32,758 bases of DNA from Burkholderiaceae bacterium (GCA_029866055.1 JARXAG010000137.1:1-32758), one strand, 5' to 3'; counted from the first letter of the stretch, positions 22,285 to 31,989 are shown. The notes: generated from the letters alone by a model not told the origin. Numbers and translations: made by a program.

Positions 22285-22848
22285 ATGAACCCTTTTCTTG
22301 AGTCGACCGTTGCAGTGCCCTTGGCATCTGAACAATCGCTAGTCCAACCTCAGAAACAGATCGAACCGCCCAGAGGACGTTGGTCGTTTCCGTTCGCCCA
22401 TCAAGCCGCCAATCGCTTGGCTCGACGTTCTCGCGTGGCGGTCATGTTGGCCGGAGTTGGAGTCGGGTTGTCGGCTCAGGCACTCGAATTGAACACGGCG
22501 ACCGCTGAGCAACTCAGAGATTTGCGCGGGGTGGGGCCGCGTACCGCACAGATTATTGTGCAAGAGCGTAACCGCGCGGGCCCGTTTGAGTCGCTCGAAG
22601 ACTTGTCAGACCGAGTCCGCGGAATCGGCCCTAAGCGGTTGCAAACCCTACAGGCAGCTGGCTTGCGCGTGTCAGAGGTGGGGCGCAGCGCTAGCGCCTT
22701 GTCGGGCAAGGTGCTGGGCACCTCTTCACAGGTGACAGGTTCTCGGGTTGCCGCCTCTGAGGCTACCGCTTCTCAGGCTGCGCGTGGTCGTGTCGCACCG
22801 TCTACAAGTGTTGCGATACCGTTGATTGAGACCTCGCCTCCTCACTAA
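22285..22848 (+). CDS. ComEA-family helix-hairpin-helix DNA-binding protein
   Basis: LELNTATAEQLRDLRGVGPRTAQIIVQERNRAGPFESLEDLSDRVRGIGPKRLQTL (HhH) after a hydrophobic segment. Confidence 0.85.
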   Translation: MNPFLESTVAVPLASEQSLVQPQKQIEPPRGRWSFPFAHQAANRLARRSRVAVMLAGVGVGLSAQALELNTATAEQLRDLRGVGPRTAQIIVQERNRAGPFESLEDLSDRVRGIGPKRLQTLQAAGLRVSEVGRSASALSGKVLGTSSQVTGSRVAASEATASQAARGRVAPSTSVAIPLIETSPPH

Positions 22849-22948
22849 AGGCGTGCGCGCGTGAGTCGCCGGCAGCTCGTTGTGCCTTTGGTATGATCAT
22901 TGCTTTGATGCGCCCTCGTTCTGCAAAGCGAGGGGCTACCGAGGCAAA

Positions 22949-23866
22949 ATGATGAAAACATATCCAAGCGTAGAACAGGCCGTGGGCAACACGCCACTCG
23001 TGCGTCTGCAGCGACTGCCCTCAAAGCTCGCCCAAGAGCGTGGCAACATTGTGTTGGGTAAGCTTGAGGGCAATAATCCCGCTGGTTCGGTCAAAGACCG
23101 CCCAGCGTTGGCCATGATTTTGGGGGCAGAGGCCCGCGGTGAAATCAAGCCAGGTGATACCTTGATCGAGGCCACCAGCGGTAACACAGGGATTGCGCTG
23201 GCAATGGCCGCTGCCATGCGTGGTTACAAGATGATTTTGATCATGCCCGACAATCTTTCGGTTGAGCGTCGCGCGTCAATGGCGGCCTACGGGGCTGAAC
23301 TGATACTGACCCCTTCGAGCGGTGGTGGGATGGAGTTTGCGCGTGATTTAGCCACCAATATGCAAGCCGAAGGGCGCGGCAAGGTGCTGGATCAGTTCTC
23401 AAATCCTGACAACCCGTTAGCGCACTTCAAGACAACGGGCCCCGAGTTGTGGGATCAAACAGGCGGCGAAATCACGCACTTTGTGAGTGCCATGGGTACC
23501 ACCGGTACGATCATGGGTGTGAGCCGTTATTTAAAGTCAAAAAATCCGGCCATCACGATTGTCGGTGCCCAGCCTGCCGAAGGCTCGCAGATCGCAGGTA
23601 TCCGCAAATGGCCCGAGGCCTATCTGCCTGCCATTTATGATCCAAAGCTAGTGGATCAGTTTGAATCGATTGAGCAAAAAGACGCTGAAAACATGGCCAG
23701 ACGCCTAGCCGCCGAAGAAGGAATCTGCGCCGGGGTCTCAGCAGCAGGCGCCTTAGTGGCCGCGCTGCGGGTGGCCGAAACCGCCCGCAATGCCACGATT
23801 GCCTTTATCGTTTGCGATCGTGGTGATCGTTACTTGTCGACAGGTTTATTTGACCCACAAGTTTAA
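22949..23866 (+). CDS. cysM: Cysteine synthase B
   Basis: MMKTYPSVEQAVGNTPLVRLQRLP, NNPAGSVKDRPALAMI, ATSGNTGIALAM, GTTGTIMGVSRYL. Confidence 0.93.
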   Translation: MMKTYPSVEQAVGNTPLVRLQRLPSKLAQERGNIVLGKLEGNNPAGSVKDRPALAMILGAEARGEIKPGDTLIEATSGNTGIALAMAAAMRGYKMILIMPDNLSVERRASMAAYGAELILTPSSGGGMEFARDLATNMQAEGRGKVLDQFSNPDNPLAHFKTTGPELWDQTGGEITHFVSAMGTTGTIMGVSRYLKSKNPAITIVGAQPAEGSQIAGIRKWPEAYLPAIYDPKLVDQFESIEQKDAENMARRLAAEEGICAGVSAAGALVAALRVAETARNATIAFIVCDRGDRYLSTGLFDPQV

Positions 23867-23937
23867 GCAAATGCGCAGAAATCCTCCCTGCTAATGGGGA
23901 GGATGAATAGCGCGGGCATCGTAGGAGTCTCTTTTTG

Positions 23938-25143
23938 TCAATTATCAGCCAAGGCGCGGGCCAAATCCGCGACAGAGGCTGCGTAAAAATAGCTGCGGTT
24001 GTATAGGGTGATCGTAAAGAAGTTTTGGGTGGCCGTGCGAAACTCAACAGTCCCCGCACGTTCCTCGGGTAGGTCAATCACACCGAGCGCTGCGCGCATC
24101 CACGGCGCGTCTTTGGCGCCTGGGGCTAGTTTGGCACCAGCTGCCCGTAATTGAGGCCAGTCAAGGGTGGGCTTTAAGCCGCCATCGACAAGTTTGTCTG
24201 CAGAAGCGGGTAGGCTGACCGGAACAAAAGTCGGTAAGCCTCGTAGCCAGCCATGCTCAACCAAAAAGTTCGCCACTGAAACAATCGCATCGGCCATATT
24301 GGTGCTTAGGTTGATCTCTTGGGCGCCGCGCGCGCTCACGGCAAAACGTTTGATACTGCCAGGCATAAATTGTGGGATGCCGACGGCGCCCGCAAACGAC
24401 CCCTTCAAGGTTCTGGCGTCGACACGACCCGCCAAGTCCAATTCGATCAGGTCTGCTAATTGACCGCGAAACATTTCGGCGCGATCTGGCCTTGAGGCAT
24501 CGGGGTAGTCAAAGCCTAGCGTGGCCAACGAGTCAAGGACGCGAAAACTCCCTTGGTTTTTGCCGTATCCGGTTTCAACCCCAATAATGGCTGCAATGAT
24601 ATTTTGTGGTACGCCGTAGCGGGCAGTTGCGCGGTCTAACTCGGCCCCGTACTGTTTCATAAAGGCGTGACCTTGGGAGATCAGAATCGGTTCGACCACA
24701 CGACCACGGTAGGTTGCCCAACTGCGTGGTGGGCGGATTTGGCCGGGGGCGACAGGCGCCACAATGCGGGCAACCGTAGGGTTATAGCGTGCCTCGTCAA
24801 GCAGCTTCAGTACCTTATCTTCGGGCAGTTTTCGCTCTGAGGCCAGTTCAACGCCAAAGCGTTGCATGGTTGCGCGACGAGCTGCTTCGGTTTGGGGACG
24901 AGAAACAGGATCAAAACGACTGTTCGCGCTTGCAGAGCCGCTCGCCTTTGTGCCCCCTGATCCCGCAGTGCCTGGGCCTGTCGTGCCGCCTGAGGTGGTG
25001 CTTGAAGTGGTGTTTGAAGTGGCGCCTGTTTTCGAGCTTGCGTCAGCCGTAGCTGTCTTGTCCGGCCCCGAAGGGGGCGTCGAACAGCCGCACAGTATGG
25101 CTGTCAGCAAACTCAATTGAAGCAGGCGTCGGGGGCAAGGCAT
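23938..25143 (-). CDS. mltB: Lytic murein transglycosylase B
   Basis: Lipobox-like LLTAILCGCS, Ser/Thr/Gly linker, AIIGVETGYGKNQGSFRVLDSLATLGFDYP, SFAGAVGIPQFMPGSIKRFA. Confidence 0.92.
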   Translation of the reverse strand: MPCPRRLLQLSLLTAILCGCSTPPSGPDKTATADASSKTGATSNTTSSTTSGGTTGPGTAGSGGTKASGSASANSRFDPVSRPQTEAARRATMQRFGVELASERKLPEDKVLKLLDEARYNPTVARIVAPVAPGQIRPPRSWATYRGRVVEPILISQGHAFMKQYGAELDRATARYGVPQNIIAAIIGVETGYGKNQGSFRVLDSLATLGFDYPDASRPDRAEMFRGQLADLIELDLAGRVDARTLKGSFAGAVGIPQFMPGSIKRFAVSARGAQEINLSTNMADAIVSVANFLVEHGWLRGLPTFVPVSLPASADKLVDGGLKPTLDWPQLRAAGAKLAPGAKDAPWMRAALGVIDLPEERAGTVEFRTATQNFFTITLYNRSYFYAASVADLARALADN

Positions 25144-25277
25144 AAATTTTTCCTTATGAAATCAGTCGATATCATACCGATTGCCTGAGCCTAGGCGCGA
25201 GTTCCGGTAGAATCAGAGGTTGATTGTCGGGCGTCAGACCCGATTGAGCTGTATTTTTAATATCTGGAGATCGCTGG

Positions 25278-26030
25278 ATGAAAGTGCTTGTTCCTGTAAA
25301 GCGCGTCGTGGACTACAACGTGAAAGTGCGTGTGAAGTCTGATCACACGGGCGTTGATATTGCAAACGTGAAAATGTCGATGAACCCCTTTGACGAGATC
25401 GCGGTCGAAGAAGCGACTCGTTTAAAAGAAAAGGGTGCCGCCACAGAAGTGATCGCCGTGTCTTGCGGTGTCGCACAATGCCAAGAGACCTTGCGTACCG
25501 CGATGGCGATCGGGGCAGACCGTGGCATCTTGGTGCAAACCGATGTCGAACTTCAACCTTTAGCCGTTGCTAAGTTGCTCAAGGTCTTGGCCGAGAAAGA
25601 ACAGCCCTCGCTGATCATCTTGGGCAAGCAAGCGATCGATGACGACTCTAATCAAACCGGCCAAATGCTTGCCGCGTTGTTGGGTTGGTCGCAAGCGACG
25701 TTTGCCAGCAAAATTGAACTGGGCGATGGCGTTGCGCGTGTCACACGTGAAGTCGACGGCGGGCTCGAAACCATTGAACTGAAGTTGCCGGCCATTGTCA
25801 CCACCGATCTGCGCTTGAATGAGCCACGTTACGTGACCTTGCCTAACATCATGAAGGCCAAGAAAAAGCAGCTCGATACCGTTACGCCTGAGTCATTGGG
25901 TGTAGACGTGGCGCCTCGCCTAAAAACGCTGAAGGTCGTTGAGCCTGCATCGCGTTCGGCGGGCATTAAAGTGCAAGACGTTGCTGCATTAGTTGACAAA
26001 CTCAAGAACGAAGCAAAGGTGGTGGTGTAA
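25278..26030 (+). CDS. etfB: Electron transfer flavoprotein subunit beta
   Basis: [20 protein letters not shown]...[34 protein letters not shown]. Confidence 0.96.
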   Translation: MKVLVPVKRVVDYNVKVRVKSDHTGVDIANVKMSMNPFDEIAVEEATRLKEKGAATEVIAVSCGVAQCQETLRTAMAIGADRGILVQTDVELQPLAVAKLLKVLAEKEQPSLIILGKQAIDDDSNQTGQMLAALLGWSQATFASKIELGDGVARVTREVDGGLETIELKLPAIVTTDLRLNEPRYVTLPNIMKAKKKQLDTVTPESLGVDVAPRLKTLKVVEPASRSAGIKVQDVAALVDKLKNEAKVVV

Positions 26031-26032
26031 AC

Positions 26033-26959
26033 ATGTCAATACTAGTCATCGCTGAACACGATAATGTTCAATTAAAAGGTGCCACGCATAACGTCGTGGC
26101 GGCCGCTGCCGAAATTGGTGGCGATATTCACGTGCTGGTTGCCGGTGCCAATGCGCGCGCGGTTGCCGATCATGCTGCAAAAATCACGGGTGTTTCAAAG
26201 GTTTTACTCGCTGAGTCACCAGCCTTGGCTGATAGCTTGGCCGAAAACGTTGCCAAACAAGTCTTGGCTTTAGCCAGCGGCTACAGCCACATTCTGTTTG
26301 CGGCAACGGCCTCTGGTAAAAACGTGTCACCGCGTGTGGCTGCTAGCTTAGATGTTGCACAAATTTCAGAAATTCAAGCAGTCGATTCACCCGATACGTT
26401 TCAACGTGCAATCTATGCGGGTAATGCGATTGCAACCGTGCAGTCTAACGACCCCATCAAAGTGATTACGGTGCGTACGACTGGTTTTGATGCAGCTCCA
26501 GAAGGTGGCAGCGCGTCAGTCGAAACTGTTGCAGCTGCTGATTCAGCAGGCCTGTCGACCTTTGTTGGCCGCGAAGTCGCTAAAAACGATCGTCCAGAAC
26601 TCGCAGGTGCGCGTGTCGTGGTGTCTGGCGGGCGCGGTATGGGCAGTGCTGAAAACTTCAAACTTCTTGATCCACTGGCTGACAAGCTTGGGGCCGCCAT
26701 GGGCGCGTCTCGCGCCGCGGTTGACGCTGGTTATGCACCCAATGACTGGCAAGTTGGTCAAACGGGCAAAATCGTTGCGCCTCAGCTGTATGTGGCGATT
26801 GGAATCTCTGGTGCGATCCAACACTTGGCTGGCATGAAAGATTCAAAGGTCATTGTTGCGATTAACAAAGATACCGAAGCGCCAATCTTTGGCGTGGCCG
26901 ATTATGGTTTGGTGGCTGATTTATTTCAGGCCGTTCCTGAACTCGTGACCACTCTGTAA
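26033..26959 (+). CDS. etfA: Electron transfer flavoprotein subunit alpha
   Basis: [80 protein letters not shown]. Confidence 0.96.
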   Translation: MSILVIAEHDNVQLKGATHNVVAAAAEIGGDIHVLVAGANARAVADHAAKITGVSKVLLAESPALADSLAENVAKQVLALASGYSHILFAATASGKNVSPRVAASLDVAQISEIQAVDSPDTFQRAIYAGNAIATVQSNDPIKVITVRTTGFDAAPEGGSASVETVAAADSAGLSTFVGREVAKNDRPELAGARVVVSGGRGMGSAENFKLLDPLADKLGAAMGASRAAVDAGYAPNDWQVGQTGKIVAPQLYVAIGISGAIQHLAGMKDSKVIVAINKDTEAPIFGVADYGLVADLFQAVPELVTTL

Positions 26960-26988
26960 GCTTCATTCAAGCATGACAGAGTATTCTG

Positions 26989-27013
26989 ACCCCGTCCCCG
27001 TGACGGGGTTTTT
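26989..27013 (+). terminator. Intrinsic terminator downstream of etfA
   Basis: ACCCCGTC-CCCGT-GACGGGGTTTTT. Confidence 0.9.
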
Positions 27014-27037
27014 ATTTCGGTTTGTATCGAGGTTAGT

Positions 27038-28870
27038 GTGATGACGTATCGTGCCCCAGTTGATGATTTTCGTTTTGTGTTTGAGCATATTGCAGGCTTG
27101 CCCGAACTCTTAACGCTGCCAGCCTTTTCTGAGCTCGAGCCCGACTTGATCGAGGCGGTGCTTCAAGAGAACGCTAAGTTCGCCTCTGAAGTGGTGGCAC
27201 CGACCAACTGGGATGGCGATCAGCATCCGCCGGTGCAGGCCAACGGTGTGGTGAAGATGCCTGCCTCGTATCACCATGCCTTTAAACAATTTGTAGCGGG
27301 TGGCTGGCAAGGCTTGCGTCACCCAGAACAATGGGGGGGTCAAGGCCTGCCCAGACTGTTGGGCTGTGCAGCAACCGAAAATTTAAACGCAGGCAATTTG
27401 GCGTTCTCGTTGTGCCCCTTGTTGACCGATGGCGTCATTGAGGCGTTGCTGTTGTCGGGCTCTGATAAGCAACAAAAACTGTACATCGAAGCGTTGGTTC
27501 AGGGTAAATGGACCGGCACCATGAACTTAACTGAGCCGCAGGCTGGTTCTGATTTGTCGTTGGTGAACACGCGTGCGGTCGCGCAAGCAGATGGTACCTA
27601 TCGCCTGTTTGGTCAAAAAATTTACATTACCTTTGGCGAGCACGATCTCGCTGAAAATATCGTGCATCTGGTGTTGGCTCGCATGGCTGATGCGCCACCC
27701 GGTGTGAAAGGGCTGTCGCTCTTTGTTGTGCCTAAGGTACTGGTGAACGACGATGGCTCGTTGGGCGCGCGCAATGATGTCTGGTGCGCGTCGATCGAAC
27801 ACAAGTTAGGGATTCACGGCAGTCCGACCGCTGTGTTGCTGTTTGGCGATGAGAAAGGCGAGGTGGGTGCCGGTGCCATTGGTACGCTGGTTGGTCAAGA
27901 AAATCGTGGCCTTGAGTACATGTTTATCATGATGAATGCTGCGCGTTTTGGCGTGGGAATTCAGGGTATCGGAGTGAGTGAGGCGGCGACTCAAAAAGCG
28001 CGTGCGTATGCACGCGATCGTGTGCAAAGTCGTGCCATCGAGGGCTCTGCGGCTGCAGTGCCGATCGTGCAACACCCAGATGTACAACGTATGTTGTCGA
28101 CCATGCGTGGTTTGACCGAAGCGGCGCGTTCGATTGCCTGCGTAGCCGCCGTCACCGACGATGTAAGCCTTGAGCATACTGATCCTGAAGTGCGTCGCAC
28201 CAAGCAAGCGCTCTACGATTATTTAGTACCCGTCGTGAAAGGATTTTCAACCGAATGCGCGCTTGAAGTGACCTCGTTGGGTATACAGGTGCACGGTGGC
28301 ATGGGTTTCATTGAAGAAACGGGGGCGGCTCAGTTTTATCGCGACGCCCGTATTTTGACGATCTATGAGGGCACTACAGCGATTCAAGCCAATGATTTGA
28401 TCGGGCGTAAAACCTTGCGTGATGCAGGTGCCACCGCCTTGGGTTTAGCGCAAGCGATGCAACAAACGCTGCGTGCACTCAACACCGAAAGTGCGCTGGC
28501 ACACGTCGAGAACGCGGCGGGGCTGAAGTTGATTCATGCCAATTTAACGCTAGCAGTCGAGGCGTATGAAAGCGCTGTGCACTTTGTGCTCGACCATGCC
28601 AAAACCGACATTCGCGCAGTCTACGCGGGCAGCGTGCCCTATTTGATGCTGACAGGCTATGTGCTGGGTGGTTGGCATCTGGCACGCGCTGCGTTGGTCT
28701 GCAGTGCAGCACAGCGTGAGTCGCGCACAACGCCTTTCATGCAAAATAAATTTGCCACCGCAGTGTTCTATGCTGGGTCGATCTTGCCGCGCGTGCAGGC
28801 ACTGAACCTAGCGTTGTCTCAAGGTGCAGTGATGACAGAGGCGCTAACGCGTTCTGATCTGACGGTTTAG
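27038..28870 (+). CDS. Acyl-CoA dehydrogenase family protein
   Basis: 610 aa with GKWTGTMNLTEPQAGSDLSLV, YMFIMMNAARFGVGIQGIG, GIQVHGGMGFIEETGAAQFYRDARILTIYEGTTAIQANDL. Confidence 0.93.
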   Translation: MMTYRAPVDDFRFVFEHIAGLPELLTLPAFSELEPDLIEAVLQENAKFASEVVAPTNWDGDQHPPVQANGVVKMPASYHHAFKQFVAGGWQGLRHPEQWGGQGLPRLLGCAATENLNAGNLAFSLCPLLTDGVIEALLLSGSDKQQKLYIEALVQGKWTGTMNLTEPQAGSDLSLVNTRAVAQADGTYRLFGQKIYITFGEHDLAENIVHLVLARMADAPPGVKGLSLFVVPKVLVNDDGSLGARNDVWCASIEHKLGIHGSPTAVLLFGDEKGEVGAGAIGTLVGQENRGLEYMFIMMNAARFGVGIQGIGVSEAATQKARAYARDRVQSRAIEGSAAAVPIVQHPDVQRMLSTMRGLTEAARSIACVAAVTDDVSLEHTDPEVRRTKQALYDYLVPVVKGFSTECALEVTSLGIQVHGGMGFIEETGAAQFYRDARILTIYEGTTAIQANDLIGRKTLRDAGATALGLAQAMQQTLRALNTESALAHVENAAGLKLIHANLTLAVEAYESAVHFVLDHAKTDIRAVYAGSVPYLMLTGYVLGGWHLARAALVCSAAQRESRTTPFMQNKFATAVFYAGSILPRVQALNLALSQGAVMTEALTRSDLTV

Positions 28871-28880
28871 TTGGTGTTAG

Positions 28881-28914
28881 CTGATCTAGGCCTCAACGGG
28901 CGAGGCTTGATCAG
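28881..28914. terminator. Putative bidirectional hairpin between convergent genes
   Basis: CTGATCTAGGCCTC-AACGGGC-GAGGCTTGATCAG inverted repeat with an internal bulge between convergent ORFs. It overlaps the 3' end of the minus-strand ORF and has no strong T tract. Confidence 0.5.
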
Positions 28915-30548
28915 ACTTGAGGCAACATCGCATCTAAGCTCGTATTCACTTCAATCAGTATCGGCGCCTTCGCCTTGAAGGCCGCCTGTATCACGCCATC
29001 GATGTCGTCTTTGTGGGTGATGCGAGCAGATGCCATGCCAAAACTGCGTGCCATGTCATGGAAGTCAGGATTAAACAGCGAAGTGCCGCTCACGCGCCCT
29101 GGATAACCGCGCTCTTGGTGTAAGCGAATCGAGCCGTAGCTCGCGTTGTTTGAAACGATAAAGATAATCGGCAGCTTGCGCTCAACGGCCAAAATCATTT
29201 CGTTACCCGTCATTAAAAAGCCGCCATCCCCCACGATACAAACTGTTGTGCGAGAGGGTTCGCGCAGTGCACAAGCGACTGCTGCCGGTGTGCCATAGCC
29301 CATCGCGCCTGCCAGCGGCGCCATCAAGCGTTGACCTGTTTTGAAGGTGAAGTGACGATAGACAGGGGCGGCAAAGGTGCCAGCGTCTAAGCAGATAGTG
29401 GTATCAAGCGACGAGTGAGCCTCGAGTGCGCGCACGACTTCGGTAAAGTTCACACCCTGCTTGGCTTGACGCGATGGCCAGGCAGCCCAAGACTGAGAGT
29501 GCTCGCGCAGTGTACCTAGCCAACTCACCCGAGCGGCGCTCACAGTGGGGGCAGGGTCTTGCGTCAAGGCTTTTACCAAGCCAACTGGGTCGCAGACCAA
29601 GGGGTAGTCGGCCACAGTATCCCAGCTGACCACACGCGAATCGGGGTAGCAGTGCAGTAGCGTTTGTGGAGCCTGACCATAGGCCGGAAATTGATAGTTT
29701 TGTGTGGTGATGTCGCCCAAACGGGTGCCTAAGGCAAGGATGAAATCACTGGTTTGTAAGGTTGCCATCTGTGCAGCTGGGTTGGATAAGCCCAAGTCGC
29801 CCACAAAGAGCGCGTCATCGTTTGCAAAAATATCGTGACGTCTGAATGACACCATGGTGGGTAACTGCCAGTGGTGGACAAAGGCCGCTAACGCTTCACG
29901 TCCGCCTGGGCAATCGAAGCAGCCACCTGCGATCACGACTGGGCGTTGTGCGGCCTTGAGTTGCTCAACGATTTTTGCCATTGTGTCGGGCGCTGGTAAG
30001 CCAAAGACGTGTGGGTGTTGTTTGAACGTTGGCACAGGCACCGTTTGCTGCTGAATATCTTCAGGCAGCACCAACACGACTGGGCCGGGTACCCCCGAGG
30101 TTGCCATCCGAATGGCTTTGAAAGCAGCCTGAGCGATTTGTTCGGGGCCTGTGCACTCGAACACCCATTTTGCGATCGAGCCAAACATTTTTTGATAATC
30201 AATTTCTTGAAACGCTTCACGACGCAGATCGCGTGCAGCGATTTGACCAATCACAAGAATCATTGGCACAGCGTCTTGCTGCGCGGTGTGCACTGCAATC
30301 GCGGCGTTCGAGGCACCTGGGCCACGACTCACTAAGGCCAAGCCAGGGCGACGCGTCAGGCGACCGTCTGCGACCGCCATGTAGCCCGCCCCGCCTTCAT
30401 GGCGACAGGTCACAACATCGATGGCCGGAAAATCGACCAAGGCATCGAGCAGGCCAAGATAGCTTTCGCCAGGCACAAGAAAAAGTCGATCCATCCCGTA
30501 GTCAGAGAACACTTTAAACAAGGCGTGGCTTGAGGTGAAGTTTGTCAT
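28911..30548 (-). CDS. Thiamine pyrophosphate-dependent enzyme, acetolactate synthase large subunit-like
   Basis: 545 aa with LFLVPGESYLGLLDAL, CRHEGGAGYMAVADGRLTRRPG, PLAGAMGYGTPAAVACAL, CIVGDGGFLMTGNEMILAVERKLPIIFIVSNNASYG. Confidence 0.9.
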   Translation of the reverse strand: MTNFTSSHALFKVFSDYGMDRLFLVPGESYLGLLDALVDFPAIDVVTCRHEGGAGYMAVADGRLTRRPGLALVSRGPGASNAAIAVHTAQQDAVPMILVIGQIAARDLRREAFQEIDYQKMFGSIAKWVFECTGPEQIAQAAFKAIRMATSGVPGPVVLVLPEDIQQQTVPVPTFKQHPHVFGLPAPDTMAKIVEQLKAAQRPVVIAGGCFDCPGGREALAAFVHHWQLPTMVSFRRHDIFANDDALFVGDLGLSNPAAQMATLQTSDFILALGTRLGDITTQNYQFPAYGQAPQTLLHCYPDSRVVSWDTVADYPLVCDPVGLVKALTQDPAPTVSAARVSWLGTLREHSQSWAAWPSRQAKQGVNFTEVVRALEAHSSLDTTICLDAGTFAAPVYRHFTFKTGQRLMAPLAGAMGYGTPAAVACALREPSRTTVCIVGDGGFLMTGNEMILAVERKLPIIFIVSNNASYGSIRLHQERGYPGRVSGTSLFNPDFHDMARSFGMASARITHKDDIDGVIQAAFKAKAPILIEVNTSLDAMLPQV

Positions 30549-30672
30549 GGTGCGAGTCTGGCAAAAAAGTTTTTGAGAAGATCGAAAATTAGCACAGCGC
30601 GGCCCTTTTCACCTAAGGCGCAGCCTGAGTTGGCTTTTTTGTGTTTTGTTGTAAAAAACATTCATTTTAAAT

Positions 30673-30710
30673 AACTGTGTTTGCAAACAGTACTGTATGC
30701 GTGTACAGTA
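30673..30710 (+). promoter_or_regulatory. Two tandem LexA/SOS-box-like operators
   Basis: aaCTGTgtttgcaaACAGta (30673-30692) and taCTGTatgcgtgtACAGta (30691-30710). Both fit CTGT-N8-ACAG exactly and their centres are 18 bp apart. Confidence 0.75.
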
Positions 30711-30835
30711 CTGTTTATGGTCACTGACCAAACAGTTTTGCCGGTTCTAGGTCCCCGGCAACCATCCTGGGTCGCTACGGCGGTCGGGGGTGGTTACTTA
30801 AACGTAGTGCATTTCCAGTCTAAAGGAGCCACACC

Positions 30836-31093
30836 ATGCGTCAATCTTCTGCACAGCAAGCCCCACGCGGCCAATTTGCTTCATCTTCTACACAGCAAAC
30901 CCCACGCGGCCAATTTGCCTCATCTTCTTCACAGCAAGCCCCACGTGCCCCGTTTGCCCGATCTTTCGCAACGGCAGCCGCGCGCAATGATTCACCAAGC
31001 GTAAAAGGGATGTTGTCTGACATCCTCTTGCTATCTTTTTGGGTTGCCATGATCCCAGCTGTCCTCTTGATCGGTAACGCAGCCGGTTATTAA
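30836..31093 (+). CDS. 85-aa hypothetical single-TM protein with three 13-aa N-terminal repeats, candidate SOS-regulated gene
   Basis: AAAGGAG ribosome-binding site 8 nt before the ATG; (SS[A/T/S]QQ[A/T]PR[G/A][Q/P]FA[S/R]) x3; C-terminal TM ILLLSFWVAMIPAVLLIGNAAGY. Confidence 0.75.
   Translation: MRQSSAQQAPRGQFASSSTQQTPRGQFASSSSQQAPRAPFARSFATAAARNDSPSVKGMLSDILLLSFWVAMIPAVLLIGNAAGY
30845..30961 (+). repeat. Three tandem 39-bp imperfect repeats
   Basis: Units at 30845-30883, 30884-30922 and 30923-30961 (tcttct[g/a]cacagcaa[g/a]ccccacgcggccaatttgc[t/c]tca, with unit 3 more diverged). Exact codon-length unit. Confidence 0.93.
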
Positions 31094-31108
31094 GGCTTTA
31101 GAAGGGGC

Positions 31109-31981
31109 TTAGCTGCTTGCCAGCAACACCACGCCTACGGCGATACCACCGCAGCCTACCAAGCGCCCCCAGCCGACAGGCTCACGTAGCAAGTAAAGTC
31201 CGGCAAGTGTCACCAACAACATTGACATTTCACGCGCGGGTGCCACTAAGCTAACTGGGGCGCCATCGCGTAACGCGTACAGCACCAAAATATATCCCAT
31301 TGGGGATAACACCCCGATTGTCCACGCCAACGGCCAATATCCTTTCATCGCTGCCCAGGCCTGCCGGGGCTGCCTTGCTGTGTGTGGCAACAGTAGCAAG
31401 GTGCGGGTCGCGCAGGTGGCCCAATCGTACACAACGGGGGCAATCAAAAGAGTTTTGACGCCATAGGCATCCACCAAGGTATAGGCGGCGATCAACGCGC
31501 CAATCAAGGCTCCCCAACGGACTCCTACCATCGCTTCTGGTTGCAGCAGACGACGAAGCTGGCCTTGTGTCGCAATCAGCAACACTCCCGCCACCACGCA
31601 CAGCATCCCGCTGATGCCACGTATCGTTGCAGGCTCGTCTAGCAGCAACAGAGCCCCTACAGTCGCAAGCAGCGGCCCTGTGCCGCGCGCGATCGGATAC
31701 ACGACTGATAAGTCGGCCAACTGGTAACCACGCTGCAGGCACAGGCTGTAGACTAGGTGCACGGTACCCGACAGCGCGATACAGCCAACGATTGGCCAAC
31801 TCCACTCGTTTTGCTCAAAGACCAACACCCAGAGCACCCAGGGGGCGTACAAAATGGTGCAGCACAGGCCGTAGGCAAATACAAAGGTCGGTCCAACGTG
31901 TGCCGCGCGTTTGGCAAGCAGGTTCCACGAGGCATGCGCAACCGCCGCCGCAATGACAAAGAGTAGGGCGGTAGAACTCAT
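31109..31981 (-). CDS. EamA/DMT-family transporter
   Basis: 290 aa with about ten hydrophobic segments and EamA-like internal duplication (HASWNLLAKRA; DLSVVYPIARGTGPLLATVGALLLLDEP; LVAPAREMSMLLVTLAGLYLLREPVGWGRLVGCGGIAVGVVLL). Confidence 0.88.
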   Translation of the reverse strand: MSSTALLFVIAAAVAHASWNLLAKRAAHVGPTFVFAYGLCCTILYAPWVLWVLVFEQNEWSWPIVGCIALSGTVHLVYSLCLQRGYQLADLSVVYPIARGTGPLLATVGALLLLDEPATIRGISGMLCVVAGVLLIATQGQLRRLLQPEAMVGVRWGALIGALIAAYTLVDAYGVKTLLIAPVVYDWATCATRTLLLLPHTARQPRQAWAAMKGYWPLAWTIGVLSPMGYILVLYALRDGAPVSLVAPAREMSMLLVTLAGLYLLREPVGWGRLVGCGGIAVGVVLLASS

Positions 31982-31989
31982 TAAAATTT

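Noticed and set aside
23881-23904. Inverted repeat ATCCTCCC-N8-GGGAGGAT after cysM
   Set aside because: It is probably a terminator-like hairpin between convergent genes, but there is no T tract, so it was not called with confidence.
24866-25120. Low-complexity plus-strand ORFs antisense to the mltB 5' region
   Set aside because: They are shadow frames of the Ser/Thr/Gly-rich linker of MltB, which is a common variable linker in lipoproteins.
30681-31004. 107-aa plus-strand ORF (MQTVLYACTVLFMVTDQ...HSKPHAANL repeats) overlapping the SOS-box region
   Set aside because: It is an alternate frame of the 39-bp repeats, starts inside the LexA-like boxes and lacks a ribosome-binding site. The 30836-31093 frame has the good ribosome-binding site and TM helix.
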